A DNA stretch of 64,000 bases from Ureibacillus thermophilus (lineage in GTDB: Bacteria > Bacillota > Bacilli > Bacillales_A > Planococcaceae): the NCBI RefSeq assembly GCF_042657185.1, contig NZ_JBHSNN010000008.1; one strand, given 5' to 3'. Every line of letters starts with the position of its first letter. Positions within the stretch are counted from its first letter, which is position 1. Shown one piece after another: positions 7,585-16,423 of this stretch. The position numbers and the translations under genes were made by a program. The notes under the pieces are model-generated. The model was not told the DNA's origin and did no database searches. It was given only the letters and a program-made list of their open reading frames with translations.

Positions 7585-7620
7585 CAGTGCTTCGTTTACG
7601 CAACGAATGCACTGTTTTTT
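7585..7620 (+). terminator. Terminator of the spoIIIA operon
   Basis: CAGTGC-TTCGTT (7585-7596) pairs with AACGAATGCACTG (7602-7614) with one bulged base, followed by six T. Confidence 0.85.
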
Positions 7621-7647
7621 GCGCGTTTTATAGAAAAATTAAAAATA

Positions 7648-7677
7648 TTGTTTCAAATTTTGTCGAAAGGATATAAA
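7648..7677 (+). promoter_or_regulatory. Sigma-A type promoter of accBC
   Basis: TTGTTT at 7648-7653 and TATAAA at 7672-7677, spacing 18. The predicted transcript start falls shortly before the ribosome-binding site of TTG 7717. Confidence 0.5.
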
Positions 7678-7716
7678 ATGTTTATTGTACTGAAAAAAAA
7701 AGAAGGGGTGTCTATC

Positions 7717-8244
7717 TTGTTTAAAGTACAAGAACTTCGTGAGATTATTAAACTCGTTGACTCATCATCTCTTGACGAATTTGTTTATGAAGTAGATGGT
7801 GCAAAATTGAAATTAAAGAAAAATAAAGGTGTTGTGACAGAAGTTATTACTCCACAAGCACCGGCTGTTGTACAACAAGCTCAGCCACAAGCAGCACCAC
7901 AACCAAAAGAAGAACCAAAAGCTGAACCAAAAGTGGAAGTAAAACAAGAAGAAAAAGCAGCTGCTCCAGCTGAAAAATCAAGCAAATTAGATGATCCTAC
8001 ACTATATAAAATTACATCTCCAATGGTAGGAACATTCTATCGTGCTCCATCTCCAGATTCACCTCCATATGTACAAGTAGGTGACAAAGTAGAGCCAGAT
8101 ACAGTGGTTTGTATCGTTGAAGCAATGAAACTATTCAACGAAATCGAAGCAGAAGTAAAAGGCGAAATCGTTGAAATCCTTGTAGAAAACGAACAACTTG
8201 TTGAATTTGGACAACCACTATTCCTAGTGAAACCTACAGAGTAA
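7717..8244 (+). CDS. accB: Biotin carboxyl carrier protein of acetyl-CoA carboxylase
   Basis: Carries the carboxylated biotin between AccC and the carboxyltransferase in the first step of fatty acid synthesis. The 175-residue product has the N-terminal helix region (FKVQELREIIKL), an Ala/Pro/Lys-rich linker (about 45-90) and the biotinyl domain with EAMK, Lys138 being the biotinylated residue. I place the start at TTG 7717 because family members begin at this point and GAAGGGGTG precedes it. An in-frame ATG at 7678, with AAAGGA upstream, would add 13 residues and cannot be excluded. accC follows after 20 bases. Confidence 0.95.
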   Translation: MFKVQELREIIKLVDSSSLDEFVYEVDGAKLKLKKNKGVVTEVITPQAPAVVQQAQPQAAPQPKEEPKAEPKVEVKQEEKAAAPAEKSSKLDDPTLYKITSPMVGTFYRAPSPDSPPYVQVGDKVEPDTVVCIVEAMKLFNEIEAEVKGEIVEILVENEQLVEFGQPLFLVKPTE

Positions 8245-8264
8245 TGTAAGGGGTGCCTACCTAA

Positions 8265-9641
8265 ATGTTAAAAAAAGTATTAATCGCTAACCGTGGCGAG
8301 ATTGCGGTTCGAGTTATTCGCGCTTGTAAAGAATTAGGAATTCAAACAGTAGCTGTTTATTCTGAAGCTGACCGGGATGCTTTGCACGTAAAACTTGCGG
8401 ATGAAGCATACTGCATTGGTCCAAAATTATCAAAAGATTCCTACTTGAGTTTTCCAGCGGTATTAAGTGTTGCTGAAAAAACAGGTGCTGATGGAATCCA
8501 TCCGGGTTATGGATTCCTTGCTGAAAATGCTGACTTTGCGGAAGCATGTGAAAATGCGGGAATTAAATTCATTGGACCTTCTTCTAAATCCATTCACATC
8601 ATGGGTATAAAAGACGTTGCCCGAGCGGAAATGCAAAAAGCTGGAGTGCCTCTTGTTCCTGGTACAGGCATTGTTCCTGATATTGAAACAGGTAAAAAAT
8701 GGGCAGCTGAAATAGGCTATCCAGTCATCATTAAAGCAACTGCTGGCGGCGGCGGTAAAGGTATCCGTGTTGCTCGTACGGAAGAAGAATTAGTAAAAGG
8801 TATTGAAATTACTCAAAAAGAAGCTCAAGCAGCTTTCGGAAATCCTGGTGTATATTTGGAAAAATACATCGAGTTCTTCCGTCACTGCGAAATCCAAGTA
8901 TTGGCAGATGCGTATGGAAATGTAATCCATTTAGGAGAACGTGACTGTACAGTACAACGCCGTATGCAAAAATTAGTAGAGGAAGCTCCATCTCCTGCCC
9001 TTTCACCAGAAAGACGTGCTGAGATGGGTGAAGCGGCAGTAAAAGCGGCAAAAGCTTGCGGCTATGAAGGTGCTGGTACAATCGAATTTATTTACGATTA
9101 TAAAGAGGACAAGTTCTACTTCATGGAAATGAATACGCGTATCCAAGTAGAACACCCAGTTACTGAAATGGTTACTGGCATCGATCTAGTAAAACAACAA
9201 TTATTAATTGCTTCTGGCGAAAAATTAACAATTAAACAAGAAGATATTCAATTAAAAGGATGGGCAATTGAATGCCGCATCAATGCAGAAAACGCATACA
9301 AAAACTTTATGCCAGCTGCTGGTACAGTTGAAACATATATTACACCTGGCGGCCCTGGAGTGCGCATTGACTCTGCGGTGTATCCTGGCTACACAATCCC
9401 GCCATACTACGATTCCATGGTGGCAAAATTAATTGTCCATGCGGATACTCGTGAAGAAGCAATTGCCCGCATGAAACGTGCATTAAGCGAATTTGTTGTG
9501 GAAGGACCTGGTATCCATACAACAATTCCTTTCCATTTAGCATTAATGGATAACGAAGTGTTTAAATCAGGAAAATTCAATACGAAATTCCTTGAAGAAA
9601 ACGATGTGCTTAATGTGAAAAAAGAAACAATGAAAAACTGA
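8265..9641 (+). CDS. accC: Biotin carboxylase of acetyl-CoA carboxylase
   Basis: ATP-dependent carboxylation of biotin on AccB. The 458-residue protein has the expected domains: N-terminal Rossmann-like part (KVLIANRGEIAVRVIRA), ATP-grasp with the glycine-rich ATAGGGGKGIRV near 157-168, metal ligands in EMNTRIQVEHPVTEM, and the C-terminal biotin carboxylase domain (YDSMVAKL). It forms an operon with accB. No propionyl-CoA carboxylase alpha subunit was found in the window, so AccBC may also serve PccB encoded near 39.2 kb; that is inference. Confidence 0.97.
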   Translation: MLKKVLIANRGEIAVRVIRACKELGIQTVAVYSEADRDALHVKLADEAYCIGPKLSKDSYLSFPAVLSVAEKTGADGIHPGYGFLAENADFAEACENAGIKFIGPSSKSIHIMGIKDVARAEMQKAGVPLVPGTGIVPDIETGKKWAAEIGYPVIIKATAGGGGKGIRVARTEEELVKGIEITQKEAQAAFGNPGVYLEKYIEFFRHCEIQVLADAYGNVIHLGERDCTVQRRMQKLVEEAPSPALSPERRAEMGEAAVKAAKACGYEGAGTIEFIYDYKEDKFYFMEMNTRIQVEHPVTEMVTGIDLVKQQLLIASGEKLTIKQEDIQLKGWAIECRINAENAYKNFMPAAGTVETYITPGGPGVRIDSAVYPGYTIPPYYDSMVAKLIVHADTREEAIARMKRALSEFVVEGPGIHTTIPFHLALMDNEVFKSGKFNTKFLEENDVLNVKKETMKN

Positions 9642-9650
9642 TGGTAATAG

Positions 9651-9682
9651 AAGAGTCTTCCTAAGGGAGGCTCTTTTTTTTT
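9651..9682 (+). terminator. Terminator of accBC
   Basis: Imperfect stem AGAGTCTTCC/GGAGGCTCT (about 9652-9674) followed by eight or nine T. Confidence 0.65.
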
Positions 9683-9890
9683 GCAAATAAACAGGAAATT
9701 CTAGAAATTACTAAAACTATGTCATCAACGATTGCAGTTAGAATATTTGCTCCATCATTCTCCATAATCTAAAATGGATTTGCTAGTAGATTATAAGCGC
9801 AATCAGAAATTTTCCTTTATTGGAAAAATATTAGTCAAAAGAATTGGATAAGTTTATACTTTTGTTATGCATAGAAAGGAAGTGGAATAG

Positions 9891-10880
9891 ATGTCTCCAA
9901 AATTTTCCGTCCTTGATTTGGCTCCTGTTTTGGAAGGTGAGACTCCGGCGGATGCTTTTCGCCACAGCCGGGATTTAATACAAGTAGCAGAAAAATGTGG
10001 ATATTATCGGTATTGGGTGGCAGAACATCATAATATGGAGGGCATTGCCAGTTCCGCCACAGCGGTTCTCATTTGCTACTTGGCGGGGGCAACGAATAAA
10101 ATCCGCGTCGGTGCAGGAGGTATCATGCTTCCTAACCATTCACCTTTAGTTGTTGCGGAACAATTTGGAACATTGGAATCCATGTTCCCGGGAAGAATCG
10201 ATTTAGGATTGGGCCGGGCTCCTGGAACGGATATGTTGACTGCAAGAGCGTTAAGACGGGATGAAGCGGGCGCCTATCAATTTGATCAATTGGTGGATGA
10301 ATTGATGAGCTATTTTGAAGATGAAGAGCGGGCAGTGATTGCCGTGCCGGGAAAAGGCTTAAACATCCCTATTTGGCTGTTGGGTTCCAGTTTATACAGT
10401 GCAAGACTTGCCGGCATTTTAGGGTTGCCTTTTGCTTTTGCCAGCCACTTTGCACCAGACTTATTAGATGATGCCATTGATTGCTACCATCGCCATTTTA
10501 CACCTTCAGAATATTTACAATCCCCTTATACGATGGTCAGCATCAATGCCATTGTAGGAGAAACGGATGAAGAAGGGGAATTTTTGGCAAGCACCCTCTA
10601 TCAGCAATTTTTGCGAATGATTCGGGGTAAAAAAGGGAAAACGCCTCCTCCTGCCAATATGGAATTATTATGGAATGATTATGAGAAACAACAAGTGATG
10701 CACACATTGAAATATACCTTTGCTGGTTCAAAAGAAACCGTTTTTCGCAAAATTATGGACTTTTGTTCCGAAAGAAACAAACCGATTGATGAAATTATGG
10801 TGAACTGTCCAATCTTTGACCAGAAGAAAAGACAGCAATCTTTAGAATACCTTGCCCAAGTTTTCAAGGAACATTCATAG
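9891..10880 (+). CDS. Luciferase-like (LLM class) flavin-dependent oxidoreductase
   Basis: 329-residue TIM-barrel protein of the bacterial luciferase-like family, probably an FMN-dependent monooxygenase of unknown substrate. Family marks are VLDLAPVLEG at the N-terminus, YWVAEHHNMEGIASS (30-45), IRVGAGGIMLPNHSPL and FPGRIDLGLGRAPGTD; WLLGSSLYSARLAG lies near 165-178. It resembles the MsnO8/YceB-like subgroup. ATG 9891 is preceded by AAAGGAAGTGG. In B. subtilis accC is followed directly by yqhY, so this gene appears inserted between them. No partner flavin reductase is nearby. Confidence 0.88.
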   Translation: MSPKFSVLDLAPVLEGETPADAFRHSRDLIQVAEKCGYYRYWVAEHHNMEGIASSATAVLICYLAGATNKIRVGAGGIMLPNHSPLVVAEQFGTLESMFPGRIDLGLGRAPGTDMLTARALRRDEAGAYQFDQLVDELMSYFEDEERAVIAVPGKGLNIPIWLLGSSLYSARLAGILGLPFAFASHFAPDLLDDAIDCYHRHFTPSEYLQSPYTMVSINAIVGETDEEGEFLASTLYQQFLRMIRGKKGKTPPPANMELLWNDYEKQQVMHTLKYTFAGSKETVFRKIMDFCSERNKPIDEIMVNCPIFDQKKRQQSLEYLAQVFKEHS

Positions 10881-10930
10881 AAACTTCTATGAATTCCTTT
10901 GTTTCTGTACAGGTATGTGAAAAAATTTTG

Positions 10931-10936
10931 TATAAT
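10931..10936 (+). promoter_or_regulatory. -10 element (TATAAT) upstream of yqhY
   Basis: Perfect TATAAT 55 bases ahead of the yqhY start. No convincing -35 at 16-18 bases; TGTACA at 10906-10911 is 19 bases away. Confidence 0.4.
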
Positions 10937-10991
10937 AATAAACACAATGGTTTTAGTGACAGTTTTGAAAAGAAAAGAGAGGATGAAAGAG

Positions 10992-11405
10992 ATGGCTGAG
11001 AAGTCTGGAAAAGCGTTTGTACAACCTGCTCCTTCCGGAAAAGAAGAACTTGGAACAATCGAAGTGGCCCCTGAAGTAATTGAAGTGATTGCAGGGATTG
11101 CAACCAATGAAGTTGAAGGGGTTGCATCGACTCGCGGCAATTTTGCTTCTGGCGTTGCGGAGCGTTTCGGCAAAAAAGTGCATTCCAAAGGTGTGAAAGC
11201 GGCGATTACGGATGAAGGCGAAATCATTATCGACGTTTATTGTACGGTAAAATTCGGCTATTCGATTCCAAAAGTGGCAAAAGACATTCAAACAGCGATT
11301 CGACAAGCGATTTATAATATGACTTCCATCGAAACAAGCGAAGTCAACGTCCATATTACAGCGATTCAATTTGAAACAAATGCTGAAGAGGAATCTTCCA
11401 TATAA
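10992..11405 (+). CDS. yqhY: Asp23/Gls24 family protein YqhY
   Basis: Alkaline-shock (Asp23/Gls24) family protein. The 137 residues run from GTIEVAPEVIEVIAGIA (about 18-34) through EGVASTRGNFASG and EIIIDVYCTVKFGYSIPKVAKDIQ to SEVNVHITAIQF, the whole domain. In B. subtilis yqhY lies next to accBC and has been linked to acetyl-CoA carboxylase control; here the two are split by the monooxygenase gene. Start is ATG 10992, nine bases behind AGAGAGG; the ATG at 10983 is directly adjacent to that site and less likely. Confidence 0.9.
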   Translation: MAEKSGKAFVQPAPSGKEELGTIEVAPEVIEVIAGIATNEVEGVASTRGNFASGVAERFGKKVHSKGVKAAITDEGEIIIDVYCTVKFGYSIPKVAKDIQTAIRQAIYNMTSIETSEVNVHITAIQFETNAEEESSI

Positions 11406-11420
11406 ACATAAATTTCAAAC

Positions 11421-11470
11421 AACATCAAGGATGACCTTTTCTGGAATCCTTTGATGTTTTTTATTTTTTC
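11421..11470 (+). terminator. Terminator of yqhY
   Basis: AACATCAAGGAT (11421-11432) pairs with ATCCTTTGATGTT (about 11446-11457, one bulge), then T-rich sequence. Confidence 0.75.
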
Positions 11471-11547
11471 TTTTCCGAAAAGGAATATGAAAAATCATCG
11501 AGAATAAAATACATAAATCTAAAGGAAATGGCGGAAGGAGAAACTTT

Positions 11548-13038
11548 ATGGAGAACTATATTTTGGCTCTTGACCAGGGGACGACGAGCACAAGGGCGAT
11601 TTTATTTAATCAAAAGGGGAAAGTTGTCCATATTGCTCAACAGGAATTCAAACAATATTTTCCGAAAACTGGATGGGTGGAACATGATGCGAATGAAATT
11701 TGGAGTTCTGTCCTGGCTGTTATTGCGCAAGTTTTAACGGAAAAAAACATCCAGCCTGAACAAATCGCTGCCATCGGAATTACTAATCAAAGGGAAACAA
11801 CCGTTGTATGGGATCAAAAGAGCGGCAATCCGATCTACAATGCCATCGTTTGGCAATCAAGACAAACGGCTGAAATTTGCGATAAGTTGAAGGAAGATGG
11901 GCATGCTGAACTTTTCAGAAACAAAACAGGTTTATTAATAGACCCTTATTTCTCCGGTACGAAAGTGAAATGGATTTTGGATCATGTGGATGGTGCGAGG
12001 GAAAAAGCGGAGAAGGGCGAATTATTGTTTGGCACTATTGATACATGGATTATTTGGAAACTGACGGAAGGGGCAGTGCATGTAACGGATTATTCCAATG
12101 CTTCCAGAACTTTAATGTACAATATTTATGATTTAAAATGGGATGAGGAATTGCTAGAATTATTAGATGTGCCAATTGCCATGCTTCCTAAAGTGAGGCC
12201 ATCTTCCGAAATTTATGGTTATGTTTCCAAAAAGAATTTTTTTGGCGTTGAGGTGCCCATTGCCGGCATTGCTGGGGATCAGCAAGCAGCCCTTTTTGGC
12301 CAAGCCTGCTTTACACCTGGAATGGTCAAAAATACATACGGTACAGGCTGCTTTATGTTGATGAATACCGGAGATAGAGCAGTAAAATCGAAGCACGGTT
12401 TACTGACAACCATCGCATGGGGAATTGATGGAAAAGTGGAATATGCTTTGGAAGGAAGCATTTTTGTAGCGGGTTCTGCCATTCAATGGTTAAGGGACGG
12501 ACTGCGCATGTTCCAGCATTCCAGCGAAAGCGAAAAATATGCAGAAAGAGTCGATTCGACTGAGGGCGTTTATGTCGTACCAGCTTTCGTCGGACTCGGA
12601 ACCCCGTATTGGGACAGCGATGTGAGAGGTGCTGTTTTCGGGTTGACCCGGGGAACAACGAAAGAGCACTTTATTCGCGCAACACTGGAATCATTGGCTT
12701 ATCAAACGAAAGATGTGTGCAGCGCCATGGAAACGGATTCAGAAATTCAATTAAAGTCTTTGCGGGTGGATGGCGGAGCGGTAAAAAACAATCTGCTCAT
12801 GCAGTTCCAGTCCGATATTTTAAATGTGCCTGTTGAGCGGCCATCTGTCAATGAAACAACCGCTTTAGGAGCCGCTTATCTTGCCGGCATTGCTGTTGGT
12901 TTCTGGAAAAACAAAGAAGAGATTGAAAAACATTGGAACTTGGAACGCAGATTTGAGCCGACGATGAGCGCAGAAAAACGGGAAGAATTGTATCAAGGCT
13001 GGAAAAAAGCAGTCAATGCAGCAAGAAGTTTTAAATAA
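11548..13038 (+). CDS. glpK: Glycerol kinase
   Basis: Phosphorylates glycerol to glycerol 3-phosphate. The 496 residues contain the FGGY signatures: LALDQGTTSTRAI (6-18), TNQRETTVVW (79-88), DYSNASRTLMYNI (181-193), AGDQQAALFGQA (about 242-253) and the second ATP-binding region GGAVKNN. In B. subtilis and enterococci a His in the (Y)HF(Y/F)G loop near 230-232 is phosphorylated by HPr; here the loop reads KKNFFG with Asn230. Start is ATG 11548 with AAGGAG upstream. There is no glpF or glpD next to it, and its place between yqhY and nusB is unusual. Confidence 0.96.
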   Translation: MENYILALDQGTTSTRAILFNQKGKVVHIAQQEFKQYFPKTGWVEHDANEIWSSVLAVIAQVLTEKNIQPEQIAAIGITNQRETTVVWDQKSGNPIYNAIVWQSRQTAEICDKLKEDGHAELFRNKTGLLIDPYFSGTKVKWILDHVDGAREKAEKGELLFGTIDTWIIWKLTEGAVHVTDYSNASRTLMYNIYDLKWDEELLELLDVPIAMLPKVRPSSEIYGYVSKKNFFGVEVPIAGIAGDQQAALFGQACFTPGMVKNTYGTGCFMLMNTGDRAVKSKHGLLTTIAWGIDGKVEYALEGSIFVAGSAIQWLRDGLRMFQHSSESEKYAERVDSTEGVYVVPAFVGLGTPYWDSDVRGAVFGLTRGTTKEHFIRATLESLAYQTKDVCSAMETDSEIQLKSLRVDGGAVKNNLLMQFQSDILNVPVERPSVNETTALGAAYLAGIAVGFWKNKEEIEKHWNLERRFEPTMSAEKREELYQGWKKAVNAARSFK

Positions 13039-13094
13039 TATCTCTCCAAATGAAGCTCAAACTAATGAGGAAACCATTTGAAAGGAGAGAGATG

Positions 13095-13235
13095 ATGAAA
13101 AAGCCGATTCATGAAAGATTGACGGAGAAAAACAACGGGCTTACAAAAGCGCAAGAAGTGCTTTATCAAAGAGATTTTAAACAGGCAAAAGAAACGGCAA
13201 AAAATATTGAGCATGAAAACAAAATCAATATGTAA
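13095..13235 (+). CDS. Small charged hypothetical protein
   Basis: A 46-residue, Lys/Glu-rich protein with no hydrophobic segment and likely helical (from KKPIHERLTEKN to KNIEHENKINM). AAAGGAG at 13081-13087 supports the ATG at 13095 (spacing 7) over the ATG at 13092. I do not recognise a family. It follows glpK after 56 bases and could be co-transcribed. The good ribosome-binding site argues that it is real. Confidence 0.6.
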   Translation: MKKPIHERLTEKNNGLTKAQEVLYQRDFKQAKETAKNIEHENKINM

Positions 13236-13336
13236 TTTGTTTTTTAAGCTCCATTTGTCCAAAAAGACGGATGGAGCTTTCCACTGCTCAATTTAAAATT
13301 TTTTATCAATACTAACAGAACTCTTTTTTGTGGTCA

Positions 13337-13345
13337 TGTTATAAT
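13337..13345 (+). promoter_or_regulatory. Extended -10 promoter upstream of nusB
   Basis: TGTTATAAT is a perfect extended -10 (TGnTATAAT). No good -35 is seen. A second TATAAT at 13406-13411 lies closer to the gene. Confidence 0.5.
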
Positions 13346-13445
13346 AGTAAATGTTGTATTTCTAAGAAATTGTGATTTACTAATGTATTTTTTGAAAACA
13401 ATAGTTATAATTAGGTACGAATGTTAGAAATAAAGGAGTTATAAT

Positions 13446-13832
13446 ATGAAGCGGCACGAAATTCGTGAGAAAGCGTTGCAAGTTTTATTTCAACTTGATA
13501 ATACAGATTTAACTTTAGAAGAAGCTATCAGCCATATTTTTGAAGAAGATCAGGAATTGAATCCTTTTTTCAAAACGCTTGTCTATGGCGTGGCAAAAAA
13601 TCTTGAAGAAATTGATGAACTATTGAAACAAAAATTGGAAAATTGGTCTTTATATCGTTTGCCAAAAATCGAAAGAACGATTTTGCGAATGGCATTATAT
13701 GAACTGAAGTACATGGAAGAAACGCCGCCAGCAGTAGTATTGGATGAAGCCATTGAACTTGCCAAAACTTATGGAGATGAAAAATCCAGCAAATTTGTCA
13801 ATGGTGTGCTCTCAAAATTTGTTGAACAATAA
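13446..13832 (+). CDS. nusB: Transcription antitermination factor NusB
   Basis: RNA-binding partner of NusE in antitermination complexes of rRNA operons. The 128 residues form the all-helical NusB fold. Visible marks are the Arg-rich start KRHEIREKALQVLFQLD, KIERTILRMALYEL (about 74-87), VVLDEAIELAKTYGDEKSSKFVNGVL (about 97-122). ATG 13446 has AAAGGAG 7 bases upstream. It heads the nusB-folD-xseA-xseB-ispA run conserved in Bacillus. Confidence 0.96.
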   Translation: MKRHEIREKALQVLFQLDNTDLTLEEAISHIFEEDQELNPFFKTLVYGVAKNLEEIDELLKQKLENWSLYRLPKIERTILRMALYELKYMEETPPAVVLDEAIELAKTYGDEKSSKFVNGVLSKFVEQ

Positions 13833-13880
13833 TTTTAATATATATGTTTTTCAATTCTCTGATATTGGGAGGAAATAAGA

Positions 13881-14735
13881 ATGGCTCAACTCATTAATGG
13901 GAAAGAAATCGGACAACAAATTCGAAAAGAAATTGCAGAAAAAGTGGCTGAATTGAAGAATAAGGGAGTCACACCAGGGCTTGCGGTCATTTTAGTTGGT
14001 GAAGATCCTGCTTCTCAAACATACGTTCGCAACAAACATCGTTCCTGTCAAGAAATCGGAATTTATTCCGAAGTAATTAAATTGCCAGAGAATACAACGG
14101 AAGAAGAATTGTTGGAACAAATCCAGACGTTAAATGAGCGCAAGGATATCCATGGAATTTTAGTGCAATTGCCACTTCCAAAACATATTAATGAAGATCA
14201 CGTGATTGCTGCGATTTCACCGGAAAAGGATGTAGATGGTTTTTCTCCGGTGAGCGTTGGGAAAATGATGCTTGGACAAGATACATTCTTGCCATGCACT
14301 CCATTTGGCGTAATGAAGCTATTAGAATATTCCGGAATTGAAATAGCAGGCAAGCATGCGGTCGTTGTAGGTCGCAGCCATATCGTGGGCAAACCAATGG
14401 GGCAACTGTTACTGCAAAAAGATGCAACGGTTACATATACCCATTCTAAAACGAAAGATTTGCCTTCCATTACAAAACAAGCAGATATTTTAGTGGCGGC
14501 AGTTGGACGTCCAAAATTTATTACAAAAGAGCATGTAAAACCGGGAGCTGTTGTGATTGATGTAGGCATCAACCGGGATGAAAACAACAAATTGGTTGGA
14601 GATGTGGATTTTGAAGAGGTAGAACCAATTTCTTCCTATATCACACCAGTGCCAGGTGGAGTAGGCCCAATGACGATTACAATGTTATTGTATAATACTG
14701 TAAAATCAGCTGAAAAAACTTTAGGCGACAAATAA
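13881..14735 (+). CDS. folD: Bifunctional methylenetetrahydrofolate dehydrogenase/cyclohydrolase
   Basis: Interconverts 5,10-methylene- and 10-formyl-tetrahydrofolate with NADP. The 284 residues show the catalytic YVRNKHRSCQEIGI region with Tyr50 and Lys54, HGILVQLPLPKHI, the DVDGF motif (about 119-123), the dinucleotide-binding VVVGRSHIVGKP and the C-terminal TPVPGGVGPMT signature. Length is normal. ATG 13881 follows GGGAGGAAAT. Confidence 0.97.
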   Translation: MAQLINGKEIGQQIRKEIAEKVAELKNKGVTPGLAVILVGEDPASQTYVRNKHRSCQEIGIYSEVIKLPENTTEEELLEQIQTLNERKDIHGILVQLPLPKHINEDHVIAAISPEKDVDGFSPVSVGKMMLGQDTFLPCTPFGVMKLLEYSGIEIAGKHAVVVGRSHIVGKPMGQLLLQKDATVTYTHSKTKDLPSITKQADILVAAVGRPKFITKEHVKPGAVVIDVGINRDENNKLVGDVDFEEVEPISSYITPVPGGVGPMTITMLLYNTVKSAEKTLGDK

Positions 14736-14761
14736 AGATGAAACAGGTACAATAAATGTGG

Positions 14762-14795
14762 AAGCTGTTTTTCTAGGAAAACAGCTTTTCTATTG
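14762..14795 (+). terminator. Weak hairpin between folD and xseA
   Basis: AAGCTGTTTTTC (14762-14773) pairs with GAAAACAGCTT (14777-14787); the following T run is short and broken, so it may attenuate rather than terminate. Confidence 0.4.
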
Positions 14796-14843
14796 GTTGT
14801 AATATTTGTACTATAACAGCCATTTAAAAAGGAGAGATTCTTC

Positions 14844-16199
14844 ATGCCATCTTCTTATTTAACGGTCAAAGCTTTAACAAAATATATTAAGAGAAAATTT
14901 GATGCGGATCCCCATTTGCGCGACGTCTATGTGAAAGGTGAATTATCAAACGTGAAAATTCATCCATCTGGCCATATTTACTTCACCTTAAAAGACGATG
15001 CTGCTCGAATCAATGCGCTCATGTTCCGCTCTCAAGCAAGCCAATTAAAGTTTAAACCAGAAGATGGCATGCAAGTGTTTATACGTGGAGATGTCAATGT
15101 TTACGAGGCTCAAGGTTCTTATCAATTATATGTACTTTCCATGGAACCAGATGGCATTGGAAGCCTTTACATCGCCTTCCAGCAATTAAAAGAAAAATTA
15201 CATAAAGAAGGTTTATTTGATCCTAGATTCAAGCAGCCGATTCCAAACTTTCCAAAGACAATAGGTGTTTGTACAGCAACTTCTGGTGCAGCCATCCGGG
15301 ATATTTGCACAACTATTAAAAGAAGATATCCCTTGGCAGAAATCATCATCTACCCGACCCTCGTTCAAGGGGTTGGGGCGGCTGAATCCATTGCCAAAAA
15401 TATTCAGCTGGCAAATAAGCATGGTCTTTGCGATGTGTTAATTGTCGGCAGGGGTGGAGGATCCATTGAAGACTTATGGGCTTTCAATGAAGAAATCGTA
15501 GCAAGAGCCATTTTTGAAAGCCGAATTCCGATTATCAGTGCTGTGGGGCATGAAACCGACACAACGATTGCTGATTTTGTGGCTGATCTCCGCGCCCCAA
15601 CGCCAACTGCTGCCGCAGAACTTGCTGTACCGAACATTCAAGAGTTGTATCAACGGATTTTAAGCATTCAATCCCAGATGCATCAAATGGTTAGAAGTAG
15701 GCTGATTTATGAAAGAAATCGGCTCAAGAAGCTGCAAGAATCTTATCCTTTATCTCATCCTGAGAGATTGTACCGCCCTTTTACGGAGCGGCTCATTCAG
15801 GCGGATATGAATTTGCAGAGAGCAAGCCAAATGTACTTGATGAAAAAGAGAAATGAATTGTCACAATTGGATGGCGCTTTAAAAATTCATTCTCCTTTAA
15901 ATTCCATTGTCTATTATAAAAAACAAGTGGAACAACTATCGAATATGTTATCCCGGTCAGCTTTTCAACTGCTGAATCGAAAAAAAGACCATTATTTATA
16001 TGCCATTCGAACCTTGCAAGCTCTAAATCCATTGACAATCATGGAGAGAGGCTTTAGCGTTACATATAAAGATGGTATGGTCGTTAAATCAATATCTCAA
16101 GTGAAGAAGCAAGATGAAGTTTCCGTTCAGTTCCATGATGGCTTTGTGGAAGCCAAAGTAATTGAAATTCGAGAAAAAGTTGGTGAAAATGATGACTAA
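14844..16199 (+). CDS. xseA: Exodeoxyribonuclease VII large subunit
   Basis: Catalytic subunit of the single-strand exonuclease ExoVII. The 451 residues contain the OB-fold domain (about 1-105, VYVKGELSNVKIHPSGHIYFTLKD), the nuclease domain with GVCTATSGAAIRDI, DVLIVGRGGGSIEDLWAFNE and SAVGHETDTTIADFVADLRAPTPTAAAE, then a long coiled-coil (about 265-385). ATG 14844 has AAAGGAGAG upstream. It overlaps xseB, typical for this pair. Confidence 0.97.
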   Translation: MPSSYLTVKALTKYIKRKFDADPHLRDVYVKGELSNVKIHPSGHIYFTLKDDAARINALMFRSQASQLKFKPEDGMQVFIRGDVNVYEAQGSYQLYVLSMEPDGIGSLYIAFQQLKEKLHKEGLFDPRFKQPIPNFPKTIGVCTATSGAAIRDICTTIKRRYPLAEIIIYPTLVQGVGAAESIAKNIQLANKHGLCDVLIVGRGGGSIEDLWAFNEEIVARAIFESRIPIISAVGHETDTTIADFVADLRAPTPTAAAELAVPNIQELYQRILSIQSQMHQMVRSRLIYERNRLKKLQESYPLSHPERLYRPFTERLIQADMNLQRASQMYLMKKRNELSQLDGALKIHSPLNSIVYYKKQVEQLSNMLSRSAFQLLNRKKDHYLYAIRTLQALNPLTIMERGFSVTYKDGMVVKSISQVKKQDEVSVQFHDGFVEAKVIEIREKVGENDD

Positions 16200-16419
16200 A
16201 CATACTTTTGCCGAGGCGATGATTGAATTAGAAGAGATTGTGCGAAGATTAGAACAGGGAGATGTTCCGTTAGAGGAAGCCATTGATTTGTATAAAAAAG
16301 GAATGGAACTATCGAAATTTTGCCACGAAAAACTGCAGCATGCAGAAGAACAATTGATTTCAATTGTCAATGAAAACGGCGAGAAAAAGCCTTTTGAACC
16401 AACTAATGGAGAGGAATAA
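16189..16419 (+). CDS. xseB: Exodeoxyribonuclease VII small subunit
   Basis: Small helical subunit that binds the XseA coiled coil. The 76 residues include the family core FAEAMIELEEIVRRLEQGD and PLEEAIDLYKKGMELSKFC. The start is ATG 16189 or ATG 16192; no strong ribosome-binding site separates them. It overlaps the xseA end by 11 bases and is probably translated by coupling. Confidence 0.94.
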   Translation: MMTKHTFAEAMIELEEIVRRLEQGDVPLEEAIDLYKKGMELSKFCHEKLQHAEEQLISIVNENGEKKPFEPTNGEE

Positions 16420-16423
16420 ACGA

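Noticed and set aside
10679..11369. Overlapping minus-strand frames opposite the monooxygenase and yqhY genes
   Set aside because: Antisense shadows with cysteine- and phenylalanine-rich composition, no start signals; both plus-strand genes match known families.
13246..13279. AAGCTCCAT/ATGGAGCTT hairpin after the 46-codon ORF as terminator
   Set aside because: Long loop and no T run on either strand after the stem; left out of the feature list.
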